From contig CM047429.1 of assembly GCA_026168455.1 (NCBI GenBank), forward strand, positions 1,415,370 through 1,479,369: 64,000 bases of DNA, read 5' to 3'. Below, in pieces: positions 55,264 to 62,767 of the stretch (its first letter is position 1; each line of letters begins with the position of its first letter). This stretch comes from Theocolax elegans (Eukaryota > Arthropoda > Insecta > Hymenoptera > Cerocephalidae). The position numbers and the translations under genes are program-made. The notes beneath the pieces are model-generated. The model made no database searches. It was not told the origin of the DNA and was given only the letters and a program-made list of their open reading frames with translations.

Positions 55264-55269
55264 AGACTT
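55264..55269 (+). repeat. Target-site duplication, left (AGACTT)
   Basis: AGACTT occurs once in an undisturbed type-B monomer but directly flanks both ends of the inserted element. This is a 6-bp target duplication. Confidence 0.85.
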
Positions 55270-56527
55270 GTGACGTGCCAACCTTTCTTTGGGTTTTACC
55301 GTTACTATAGATTTTGCTGCTTGTTATTAGATTAGATGTAAGTTAGGTGCGAAACCATCTTTGCATCTAAATCTTGTTGCAGACTTATTAATCCGGGTTT
55401 TATGTGTAAATTGAGACACATTATATTAGCACACATTGGCTATTATAACTGGAGTGTGTATTTGAGTATATTAATTATATATATTTTGTATGTATTATAC
55501 ACATTTCTATCACCGCGCATTGGGCCATAGAAATGGTAGTGTGTGATTTAATAATACTTAATGAATAACTATAAATTTTATATATATATATTTACAATAT
55601 TTATTTATTTAATTTCATTACAAATCCTTATAATAAAAGGACTTGTACTAATAAAACTATGAAATCTAATGTAAATGCTACGAAGGCTTATCAATCAATG
55701 AATATTGTATATAAATTTCCGTCCTTTATATACTATCTTTACCTCATTAGTACAAATCCTTTTTAAACATTTTTCGTCATATTTTACATTAATTTCGTAT
55801 TTTGATTTTTTATTTTAAATCATATTTTCTTTCTTGTTTCTATATACATGTAATATTATCTAAAATTCTAATTATTTACAAGAAATAATTGCATATTTAT
55901 TTTCATATCCTATGCATTTTTGTAATTACTTTTATTTTATAATTTTTTTTATTAATTCTATAACCTCAATTATTTCTACATTTAAAAATAATCTTAAATT
56001 CATTTTTTAAACTTACAATCGTTTTTTATTCTACTTATAAATTTCACTTTGTCTTTTACACAATTACAAAATTAAATATATTATGATTTTTATTATTTTT
56101 AAATGTACAAATATCTTCGCATACTGATTTTGCATAAACATATAATTTTTGTAATTAATTTCTGTTTTGCCGTAAAATTAAAAATTAAATTCTTTTTTAT
56201 ACATTTTAAATTGAATATTTGTATTTATTTTATTGTATAATAATATTCTATTTACAATTAATTATTCATTTAATTATAAAATATTTATTTTTAATATAAC
56301 TGCAATTGCATTTTTATTATTTCTAAATTTGCGCTTTAAATCGTGACACGCTATAATTCTAAGAATTTACATGTTAGTCAATTTCAGCTGACAATATTCT
56401 TGTGGATATTTACATTTATATATAGTTCATTGATCTTTCTAAGAAATCTATTTTGATGACCTATATCCTCTTATATAAATTTACGTATTTATGAAATAAT
56501 ATAATTATATGTAGTTGTATACGTCAC
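55270..56527. mobile_element. AT-rich non-autonomous DNA element (MITE-like)
   Basis: This is a 1,258-bp insertion into a satellite monomer. It begins GTGACGTGCC and ends TATACGTCAC, so the outer 7 bases form a perfect terminal inverted repeat (GTGACGT/ACGTCAC). It is flanked by a 6-bp direct duplication AGACTT. The interior is very AT-rich with no open frame of note, so any transposase must be supplied from elsewhere. A small hairpin lies at 55,502-55,535. The 3' ~370 bp is related to 60,375-60,755. The superfamily is uncertain: 6-bp duplications are known in some cut-and-paste groups such as Dada, but a 7-bp terminal repeat alone cannot assign it. A solo LTR is less likely, because ends set at TG...CA lose the matching duplication. 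Confidence 0.8.
55502..55535. other. Hairpin inside the inserted element
   Basis: CATTTCTAT (55,502-55,510) and ATAGAAATG (55,527-55,535) are perfect inverted copies around a 16-nt loop. It lies in the left third of the element. Function is unknown. Confidence 0.6.
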
Positions 56528-56533
56528 AGACTT
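56528..56533 (+). repeat. Target-site duplication, right (AGACTT)
   Basis: This is the right-hand copy of the 6-bp duplication, directly after the element's terminal ACGTCAC and running into the rest of the split monomer. Confidence 0.85.
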
Positions 56534-57131
56534 ATTACGAAATAAAAAAAAAATTTTCTTCCTGTAGTAGATGTCCAGGTCGGTAATGTTCCCTCCAGGT
56601 CATCGGGAAAATATCTACTGAAAAACCTATTGCGTAAAAAAAAAATTTTTCTTCCTGTAGAAGATGTCTAGGTCGGTAATGTTACCTCCATGTCATCGAG
56701 ACAACATTTAGAGAAAGACGCTTTACGAAATAAAAAAAAAAATTTCTTCCCGTAGAATATGGCCAGGTCGGTAATGTTACCTCCAGGTCATCGGGGAAAT
56801 ATCTACTGAAAGACCTATTACATAAAAAAAAAAATTTTTTTCTTCCTGTAGAAGATGTTTAGGTCCCTACTGTTACCCATAGGTCGACGGGGCATCATCT
56901 ACTGGAAGGCCTATTACGAAACCAAAAAAAAATTTTTCTTCCTGTAGAAGATGTTTAGGCTCCTTCTGTTACCCATAGGTCGACGGGGCATCATCTACTG
57001 GAAGGCCTATTACGAAACCAAAAAAAAAATTTTTTCTTCCTGTAGAAGATGTCCAGGTCGGTAATGTTACCTCCAGGTCATCGGGGCAACATTTAGAGAA
57101 AGACTTATTACGAAATAAAAAAAAAAATTTT

Positions 57132-57712
57132 CTTCCTGTAGAAGATGTCCAGGTCGATAATGTTACCTCCAGGTCATCGGGAAAATATCTACTGAAAGAC
57201 CTTTTACGTAAAAAAAAAAAAAATTTATTTCTTCCTGTAGATGATGTCCAGGTCCTTACTGTTACCTCCAAGTCGACGGTGCATCATCTACTGGAAGGCC
57301 TATTACGAAACCAAAAATAAAATTTTCTTTCTGTGGAAGATGTCCATGTCGGTAATGTTACCTCCATGTCATCGGAACAACATTTAGAGAAAGACGTATT
57401 ACGAAATAAAAAAAAAAAATTTCTTCCTGTAGAAGATGTCCAGGTCGATAATGTTACCTCCAGGTCATCGGGAAAATATCTACTGAAAGACCTTTTACGT
57501 AAAAAAAAAAAAATTTATTTCTTCCTGTAGATGATGTCCAGGTCCTTACTGTTACCTCCAAGTCGACGGTGCATCATCTACTGGAAGGCCTATTACGAAA
57601 CCAAAAATAAAATTTTCTTTCTGTGGAAGATGTCCATGTCGGTAATGTTACCTCCAGGTCATCGGGGAAATATCTACTGAAAGACCTATTACGTAAAAAA
57701 AAAAAAAATTTT
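57132..57712 (+). repeat. Divergent three-monomer duplication
   Basis: A string of three units starting at 57,132 is repeated from 57,423 (offset about 291 bp). Both copies carry the rare reading ACCTTTTACGT, the GATGATGTCC unit (57,231 and 57,521) and the TTTCTGTGGAAGATGTCC unit. The third units differ in their 3' half: type-B-like in the first copy and type-D-like in the second, so a further exchange has occurred. Confidence 0.82.
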
Positions 57713-57835
57713 CTTCCTGTAGAAGATGTCTAGGTCCCTTCTGTTACCCATAGGTCGACGGGGCATCATCTACTGGAACCCATTTTTCGAAATTAAAAAA
57801 AAAATATTCCCTTATATATTAAATATTCCCATATA

Positions 57836-57898
57836 TTTGTTGATGATGTCCAATCCTTAATGTTATCTTCAGTTATAACTAATCGACTATAAAAAAAG
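57836..57898 (+). repeat. Decayed satellite half-monomer at array edge
   Basis: TTGTTGATGATGTCC and the following bases to about 57,898 align with the first two thirds of a monomer (GATGTCC, TAATGTTA, TC...CAG) but with many substitutions and no proper A/T run. It is separated from the last good unit by about 30 bp of AT-rich sequence. It marks where homogenisation no longer reaches. Confidence 0.65.
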
Positions 57899-57910
57899 TA
57901 AAAAAAGTAA

Positions 57911-58001
57911 ATAAAAAAGTAATTATACACCCATAAAAAAGTTAAACACTATTTCTAATTAATCCGTGTGGTTCCGCGATCACTTTCATTAAAAAAAAAT
58001 T
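57911..58001 (+). repeat. ~92-bp direct repeat, copy 1
   Basis: It matches 58,095-58,185 with many substitutions. Shared blocks are CCTATAAAAAAGTCAAACAC-like, TCTAATTA, GCCGCGATCA-like and a closing A run. The two copies are about 184 bp apart, so they could be two units of a second, older tandem repeat. It is not related to the 97-bp satellite as far as I can see. Confidence 0.7.
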
Positions 58002-58094
58002 CATTTTTTCGAAAATCCATGAGAGATATAAGAAGAGTTAAAAAATAAAAAGCTGCCTGTACGGACGTACGCTCAGACTTAAACTTTAAATCCA

Positions 58095-58185
58095 ATAAAA
58101 AATTAATTAAATACCTATAAAAAAGTCAAACACTATGTCTAATTATTTCTTTGGGTGCCGCGATCATATTGAATTAAAAAAAAAT
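58095..58185 (+). repeat. ~92-bp direct repeat, copy 2
   Basis: This is the second copy of the repeat starting at 57,911. The spacer between the copies contains a mixed stretch (GCTGCCTGTACGGACGTACG) not found elsewhere in the window. Confidence 0.7.
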
Positions 58186-58640
58186 AAATATTACAAACTA
58201 TTTAAAAAAATATAACATAACTTATACTTAAATCGTCAATTTGACAGTATAAAATTTTAATATAATGTGGATTAGTATTTTAGAATTTTTTAAACAGTTT
58301 TATATTTTAATTATAGGTGTAAATGTTAGATAGGTTAATATTAGACTTTATTAATACACTATCGAAATACATAAAAAAGTTTTTTTGTACATTTTAGTAA
58401 GTTTTTATACATGAAAATGATATTTCAAAATAAGACCTAAAAAAGGTGTACTCGCGCTGTTGAAAAAAATTGCTGGAATGGTTGATCTGAAGCAAAAAAA
58501 TCGGACAGCGATAGATTCAGTATGTTGATAACTACGGCGCATACCGAGGATTCCGTTAAATTTTTATTTTAACGCTTTTTTTGGCCAAAAACATTAAAAA
58601 TAACGTGTTTTTCTATTCATTTCGAAAAATGTCAGTATTT
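58186..58640. other. AT-rich flank, no gene seen
   Basis: Mostly A/T with short runs. A less biased stretch at about 58,450-58,560 (around GCGCTGTTG and GGCGCATACCGAGG) has no sustained open frame. Nothing recognisable. Confidence 0.6.
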
Positions 58641-58691
58641 CAAAAATAAAAAATTGCTCGACTCGCTCTATAACTATAACTTTAGCTCTAG

Positions 58692-58847
58692 GATGTCTCG
58701 TCGGGGACGACCAAGGCTGGCTCCATCGCCGCTGATGAAGAACCTACTTCTCGCATACGTAACAGCGAAAAGGTTTTTGAAGGTGCCGTCCATGCATTCC
58801 ACCAAAGCCAGCTCCAGAGACTTGTCACCTCATATGATTCGAGCTAA
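58692..58847 (+). CDS. Unidentified 51-codon exon-like open stretch
   Basis: Directly after an AG (…TTTAGCTCTAG, acceptor-like) the frame starting at GAT (58,692) stays open for 51 codons to a TAA at 58,845-58,847. Base composition jumps from AT-rich to balanced exactly over this stretch. The product would start Asp-Val-Ser-Ser and end Tyr-Asp-Ser-Ser, with a plausible helical middle (…RIRNSEKVFEGAVHAFHQSQ…). There is no Met start, so it would have to be a terminal exon or an exon fragment. An overlapping frame with a Met at 58,654 runs to 58,869 and is less protein-like. I do not recognise either product. It may be a gene relic carried in a repeat. Confidence 0.22.
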   Translation, partial: DVSSGTTKAGSIAADEEPTSRIRNSEKVFEGAVHAFHQSQLQRLVTSYDSS

Positions 58848-58869
58848 ATACCCGAGCAAAATAATTTGA

Positions 58870-59216
58870 TTTAAATCCTATAAAATTCTGAAAAACGCAT
58901 ATCAACTCATGAGATATCTCATATTATGACCACTTAAATCTTTGACATGGCAAATTGAACGGTACTAAGTAATTATCATAGATTCAATGTAAAGGGAAAC
59001 GTACTGCTGCAGGCATTCGACATATCTATCGACCGAACCAAGAGAGCGAAGAAAAAATCGACTGGCGGAGGGTAATGCCGTTTTCACTCCTAGAAAAACC
59101 GAAGGATCGATGGAATTGTAGAAATTTCGTGATGTTTTCCATAAGATTCTTAAACACTTATATCGTAGCTCTTAGGTATGAAGAATATTTTGGAAAAAAA
59201 AAGTTCAGATACCTTA
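58870..59216. other. Unassigned flank, no gene seen
   Basis: Mixed-composition DNA with no open frame worth reporting, no RNA gene and no clear repeat within the window. Confidence 0.55.
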
Positions 59217-59558
59217 TGTTGGATGTTAAGGAGTGAGCACACTCAGTATAGCTGCTCGAAGCTAGGCTCCCCTCCTCCACGGAGCTCTCGAGCTCTTGGC
59301 TTCTCGGGCCTGCGAAGCGGGCATGCGCCGCGCTGTTGCGCGGGAGACGCTCTCTCGCTTCGTCTCTCTCGTTCTCGAACGATCGTGCTCGACGGACGTT
59401 CTTTGTGATTGTCTTTTCGACACTAAGCTCGGTTATTTTGATTATTGCGGTTTGAATCAGTTAGATTGGTGTTTAAAAGAGAATAAATAAGTGTGTAAAC
59501 TAAAGGTAATATCTGTTTATTTATTCTCTTATCCTCTCCCCACAGATCTATTACAACA
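59217..59558 (+). mobile_element. Candidate solo LTR (342 bp)
   Basis: The segment starts TGTTGGATG and ends TTACAACA, so it has TG…CA ends inside a 5-bp inverted pair (TGTTG/CAACA). In between comes a sharply GC-richer core (59,270-59,400, with CGCGC and CTCTCG repeats), then AATAAATAAGTGTG near 59,482, which looks like a poly(A) signal with a GT-rich tail. A later TTATTCTCTTATCCTCTCCC tract is followed by CACAG. Length and layout suit an insect LTR. No matching 4-6-bp direct duplication is visible at these exact ends, and no internal retroelement sequence adjoins, so it would be a solo LTR with uncertain borders. Open frames across it (59,178-59,490) do not look like proteins. Confidence 0.45.
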
Positions 59559-59699
59559 ATAAGTTTAACACCTTAATTTGATCAAAGTTATGCAAGAAAT
59601 AAAAATTATAATGCTATATTTTCGTTAAATTTTATTAAAACTGACATACATATTCACTCTAGGCGCATGCGTTGTTATTAAGAAACAGTTATACCATTA

Positions 59700-59703
<4 letters not shown>
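59559..59703. other. AT-rich spacer, nothing recognised
   Basis: Short spacer between the LTR-like segment and the microsatellite. No features seen. Confidence 0.5.

Positions 59704-59744
<41 letters not shown>
59704..59744 (+). repeat. (CT)n microsatellite
   Basis: About 41 bases of alternating CT, uninterrupted, then TTCACA. The open frame on the minus strand that runs through it only reads Arg-Glu repeats. Confidence 0.97.
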
Positions 59745-59747
<3 letters not shown>

Positions 59748-60010
59748 ACAACCGGACGCTATATCTATGTGTAATATTAATTTTATGATATGATGGCTGT
59801 CGCTATTATAACAAGACAACTGCAAAGTATTCTGTATCTCATCGTATATGTTCACTCTTAGAACAAAAAAAATTATTGCCCCTTCCTCTGTACTTCGTTT
59901 ACGTGCAGACACTGCGCGCGCATCCGCTAACCAGCAGTTAATCTAAAAGAGCAGTGCAACAATTGTAGCCACAGCGATGCCGCGCTTTTTTCGGACTGTT
60001 TGCTAAGCAA
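59745..60010. other. Unassigned flank, no gene seen
   Basis: Mixed composition with a CpG-containing patch (GCGCGCGCATCCGC near 59,920). No open frame or RNA gene supported. Confidence 0.5.
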
Positions 60011-60090
60011 TCATCAGTGGGGCGCAGATTTTGATTCCATAATATTGTCATGTGTGTCTGGGGCAGGGACTGTCTGCGCCCCACTGATGA
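60011..60090. other. 18-bp perfect inverted repeat around a 44-nt loop
   Basis: TCATCAGTGGGGCGCAGA at 60,011-60,028 is exactly complementary to 60,073-60,090. The inner ends CAGTGG…CCACTG resemble hAT-type termini, but no 8-bp direct duplication flanks them. It could be a miniature element of 80 bp or less, or a hairpin remnant of a larger one. The first five bases of each flank outside the pair do not match. Confidence 0.7.
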
Positions 60091-60335
60091 GTTCTGGTGG
60101 ACGGTCCCAAGACGAAATACATAGACTGAAAATTTCTCTCTTTCGTATTTAAAATATTTTCAATTTTATAACTTAGTATTTTATTTCCTTCGACTTTCAC
60201 ATTTTGGTTTATGTCTGGCGGCTTGTGGCCTTCTTAATGTTGGCCTTGATACGTGGCGATTGATACGTGGCGAATTGTCGTGCCTTTTCGAGCGAGCAAC
60301 TTGGAATTCTTAGAGTCGTTAGACGTTAGCTCAGC
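60091..60335. other. Unassigned flank with a 14-bp tandem doublet
   Basis: TTGATACGTGGCGA occurs at 60,246 and again at 60,260 in perfect tandem. Otherwise no gene, RNA or repeat recognised. Confidence 0.55.
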
Positions 60336-60348
60336 AAGACCGACAAAA
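60336..60348 (+). repeat. Candidate outer terminal repeat, left
   Basis: AAGACCGACAAAA here is complementary, with one mismatch, to TTTTATCGGTCTT ending at 60,794. The pair brackets the AT-rich copy (459 bp in all). No convincing flanking direct duplication is seen, so chance is possible. Confidence 0.35.
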
Positions 60349-60374
60349 TTTCTATATTAATTTAAAAAATATCA

Positions 60375-60755
60375 TTTTTATATTTAATTTATGTTTTGCC
60401 ATAAATTAAAAAATTGAACTCTTTTTTATACATCTTAAATTGAATACTTTTATTAATTTTTATTATGTAATAATATTCTATATATAATTTCATTATTTAT
60501 TTTGTAATAAAATATTTAATTTTACTATAGTAGCAATTGCATTTGATTATTCTAAATTTGTACTTTAAATCGTGACGCGTTATAATTCTAAGAATTTACA
60601 TGTTTGTTAATTTTAGCTGGCGGTATTCTTGTTAATATTTACATTTGTATATAATTCATTGATCTCTCTATGAAATCTATTTTAATGTTCTATATCCTCT
60701 TTATATAAATTTAAATACTTATTGAATAAATTAATAAAATATTACTTATGTCAAC
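60375..60755. mobile_element. Second, diverged copy of the inserted AT-rich element
   Basis: This stretch aligns in order with about 56,150-56,527, the 3' ~370 bp of the element inserted in the satellite. Shared blocks include TGTTTTGCC, TTAAATTGAATA, TAATATTCTAT, CTTTAAATCGTGAC, ATAATTCTAAGAATTTACAT, TTCATTGATCT and CTATATCCTCTT, in the same order and orientation. Identity is roughly three quarters by eye. The end near TTATGTCAA aligns with the element's terminal ACGTCAC. The 5' two thirds are absent, so this is a truncated copy or a shorter relative. It lies about 60 bp before the retrotransposon remnant. Confidence 0.72.
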
Positions 60756-60781
60756 TGTAGTATAACTAAATTAATTAATAT

Positions 60782-60794
60782 TTTTATCGGTCTT
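60782..60794 (-). repeat. Candidate outer terminal repeat, right
   Basis: This is the partner of the 60,336 repeat. It sits immediately before the first recognisable codons of the retrotransposon remnant. Confidence 0.35.
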
Positions 60795-60817
60795 ACAGTC
60801 GATAACAAATTAAATAT

Positions 60818-61042
60818 ATGGGCAGTCAGATCGCCCCTACTTATAATCACCCCCGAAGAATCTACCCCCGACGTAGTTGCTTAGCACTCAGACGCAAAGC
60901 TCAACGTGCTCGCGACCGACAAACCGCACTAATTCTCTCCGAAGAATACAGACATATTAGGAGGCGTTCGCGGAACCGCGTAAATAACAGTAAAAAAGAG
61001 TGCTGGCGAAGACAGACAGACGAGGTGGACTCGGATCCCTGA
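60818..61042 (+). pseudogene. Linker between endonuclease and RT (fragment)
   Basis: Arg-rich stretch (LRRKAQRARDRQ, later RRRSRNRVNNSKKECWRR) ending in EVDSDP, which is the typical lead-in to the RT in R1-clade proteins, where a Trp normally follows. Here that codon is TGA. The frame carries on in register after it. No endonuclease sequence precedes it. Confidence 0.8.
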
Positions 61043-61159
61043 GACGCGGGTTACAAGATCGTGATTCACCAACTGGGGAGACGGGTTCTGCCGATAACTA
61101 AGGACACAGAGACGATGGACTAGATCGTCGATGGTCTCTTTCCAACTGAACCCGTAAGG

Positions 61160-61372
61160 ATGGAGGAAACCGTTGAACGTGCAAACGGAAAATACCCTCT
61201 ATTCACGAGTGCGGATCTCGGCAGTGCTGCAAACTCGTTGAAACCTAATAAGGCACCGGGCCCTGACGGCGTGCCGTCGGAAATCTTACGTTTCGTCGTT
61301 TTGCGACGACCGTCGGTGCTCCTCGGCACATTCAACGGGTACCTGGTGGAAAGCGTTTTTAGCAGACATTAA
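61160..61372 (+). pseudogene. RT N-terminal part (fingers)
   Basis: Contains LKPNKAPGPDGVPSEILR, the classic RT block of the Jockey/I/R1 group. It is in the same frame as the linker and is closed by TAA at 61,370. The frame resumes with the next segment, so the stop is a point lesion. Confidence 0.88.
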
Positions 61373-61384
61373 AAGACGGCTGAA

Positions 61385-61612
61385 TTGGTTCTCATTAGTA
61401 AAAATAAGGGGGACCCTGAGAATCCGTCATCCTACAAGCCCCTCAGCCTACTTAACACGACCGGAAAACTGTACGAGTTATTGCTTAGACTAAGGTTTCT
61501 ACGGTCAATAAAGAACGCAGGGGACTTATCAGACCGACAGCACGGGTTTCGAAGAGGGCGCTCAACCATCGAATGCGATAACCTATGTAAAAATCTTTCT
61601 CGACAAACATAA
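61385..61612 (+). pseudogene. RT middle part (SSYKPLSLLNTTGKLYE, HGFRRGRST)
   Basis: Contains KGDPENPSSYKPLSLLNTTG and LSDRQHGFRRGRSTI, standard RT blocks. After the triplets for STIE an extra T near 61,574 shifts the natural reading to another frame (AITYVKIFLDKH follows there), so the end at 61,610 is an artefact of the frameshift. Confidence 0.85.
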
Positions 61613-62030
61613 CACCAGGTGCCACGCGACCAGGCCTCTGGTCTTACTGGCTACGTTAGACGATAGGAACGCCTTCATTTCGACAAGGTAGGTGGATATT
61701 CTGGAAGCGCTGGAAATAGCATTTCGGGTGCCCGAATATCTTCTCCGGGTTGTAAGGGACTACCTGAGGGGCCGACGTCTCACGTACGAGAGCATTGACG
61801 GACAAAAAGACAGACGAATAACTGCAGGAGTTGCTCAGGGTTCCATTCCAGGGTCAGACTTCTGGAACGTACTGTATGACAGTCTTCTCCGATTGGAGAT
61901 GCCGACAGACACATCCGTGGTCGCATATGCTGACGATGTTGCGGCCATTATCGTGGTACGTGACACACACCTGATTCAGCTGAAGCTGAACCAGGTTATG
62001 CGTTGCAAAAGACGGAGCTGGTGCTTCTAA
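61613..62030 (+). pseudogene. RT catalytic part with YADD
   Basis: The frame set up by the shift reads LVLLATLDDRNAF, the first catalytic Asp region, then a TAG at 61,689. After this come ITAGVAQGSIPGSDFWN and VVAYADDVAA, with YADD at 61,926-61,937. The usual VPQGS is AQGS here. The frame ends at 62,028 because of a further lesion, after which KTELVLLTT continues in another frame. Confidence 0.88.
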
Positions 62031-62156
62031 CTACACGAAGAATCGACACGGTATACCGTTGACAGTGGGACGAGAAAGTGTGGTGGTCCGAGACTAGGTC
62101 AAGTATCTAAGGGTGATCTGGATACGAAACTGAGTTTTTGGCCTCAGATACGCACG

Positions 62157-62750
62157 GTGACTAAAAAAGCACAAGAAAAGACAAAAGCCTTGAGCAGACT
62201 CATGGCTAATACGAACGGACCGAGACCGAGCATTCGACGACTACTTATGAGCGTTACCCACTCAATCATGATTTACGGGGCGGAAATCTGGGCAAACGCG
62301 TTACACGTTAAGAAGCGGGCGAAAGCGATGACTGGCGTACAGCGGGTGGGCGAGCTAAGAATCGCGTGTGCGTACAGAAAGGTATCCGAAAACGCCATTC
62401 TTGTTATCGTGGGCGTAATTCCGATCGACCTACTCGTTATGGAACGAAAGCGCATATACGATCGAAGCGCAGATTCGGCACAGATCGACGCTGCGACAGA
62501 CGAACGTACGAAAATGAAACTCTGGCAAACTCGGTGGACGAATACCCAACAGGTGCGACGGACGCGTAGACTTATCCCTGCGGTGGCTTCGTGGAAGGAG
62601 AGAAAGCACGGTGAGGTAGACTTCTATCTCACCCAATTTCTCTCTGGATACGGATACTTGCGTGGCTATCTACTCAAGATGGGCATACTTGCTTCACCTG
62701 AATGCAAGTACTGCGGATGGGTCTATAATGACGCTGATCATACGACATAG
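62157..62750 (+). pseudogene. C-terminal domain of the R1-clade ORF2
   Basis: This is the longest open part, 197 codons if begun at ATG. The same frame is open back to 62,118 (LDTKLSFWPQ). It contains HSIMIYGAEIWANAL, VIPIDLLVMERKRIY and FLSGYGYLRGYLLKMG, which are typical of R1-clade proteins of Hymenoptera, and then CKYC…DADHT. The last cysteine of the CCHC-like knuckle is missing and a stop follows at 62,748. Confidence 0.88.
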
Positions 62751-62767
62751 AAGCGATCACGCGGGTA

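Larger units (their letters stand above)
1..55269 (+). repeat. Main satellite array, ~93-98 bp monomers, head-to-tail
   Basis: This is an uninterrupted tandem array of roughly 570 monomers, all in one orientation. The phase marker CTTCCTGTAGAAGATG recurs every 93-98 bp, for example at 114, 211 and 307, and at 2718, 2814 and 2909. Each unit ends in about 8-14 A followed by 4-8 T. Length differences between units lie mostly in this A/T run. Monomers fall into several types that are clearly diverged from each other but nearly uniform within a type, and the types occur in repeated strings (a higher-order repeat). The array starts before the window, because base 1 is inside a monomer. I do not recognise the family name. 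I infer a heterochromatic, possibly pericentromeric, satellite. No gene lies inside it. Confidence 0.98.
55199..56557 (+). repeat. Type-B monomer split by an insertion
   Basis: The left piece is 55,199-55,269 (71 bp). The right piece, after removing one target duplication, is 56,534-56,557 (24 bp). Together they make 95 bp, a normal monomer, with the expected join GACTT-ATTACG. Neighbouring monomers serve as the empty-site reference and confirm that nothing else was lost. Confidence 0.9.
56528..57806 (+). repeat. Distal satellite block (~13 monomers)
   Basis: The array continues in the same orientation and phase after the insertion. Units here are less regular than in the main array, with forms such as GTAGATGATGTCCAGGTCC plus CCAAGTCGACGGTGC not seen elsewhere. 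The last unit degrades from TACTGGAA into CCCATTTTTCGAAATT and an A run at about 57,780-57,806. Confidence 0.93.

Noticed and set aside
1..55269. Dozens of 60-184-codon open frames across the array on both strands
   Set aside because: They are by-products of a 96-bp unit lacking stops. They start at arbitrary ATGs, change frame with A-run length, and overlap on both strands. None is a gene.
1..55269. CRISPR array
   Set aside because: The repeats abut without unique spacers, units are ~97 bp and themselves repeat in higher order, and the context is eukaryotic with no cas genes.
1..55269. Telomeric repeat
   Set aside because: No TTAGG-type short telomeric units. TTAGG occurs only as part of the monomer in GTTTAGGTCC.
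55270..56527. Solo LTR reading of the insertion (TG…CA ends)
   Set aside because: With ends at TGACGT…ACGTCA the flanks are CTTG and CAGA, which do not match. Ends at GTGACGT…ACGTCAC give a perfect 6-bp duplication.
58654..58869. 71-codon Met-initiated frame
   Set aside because: It overlaps the 58,692 frame in another register, and its Lys/Arg/Ser-rich product looks like an out-of-frame reading. No family resemblance.
59178..59490. Two overlapping open frames in the GC-rich patch
   Set aside because: They lie over the LTR-like segment, have low-complexity Arg/Ser content, and disagree with each other in frame.
59697..59912. Minus-strand 71-codon frame
   Set aside because: Its C-terminal part is only the translated CT microsatellite.
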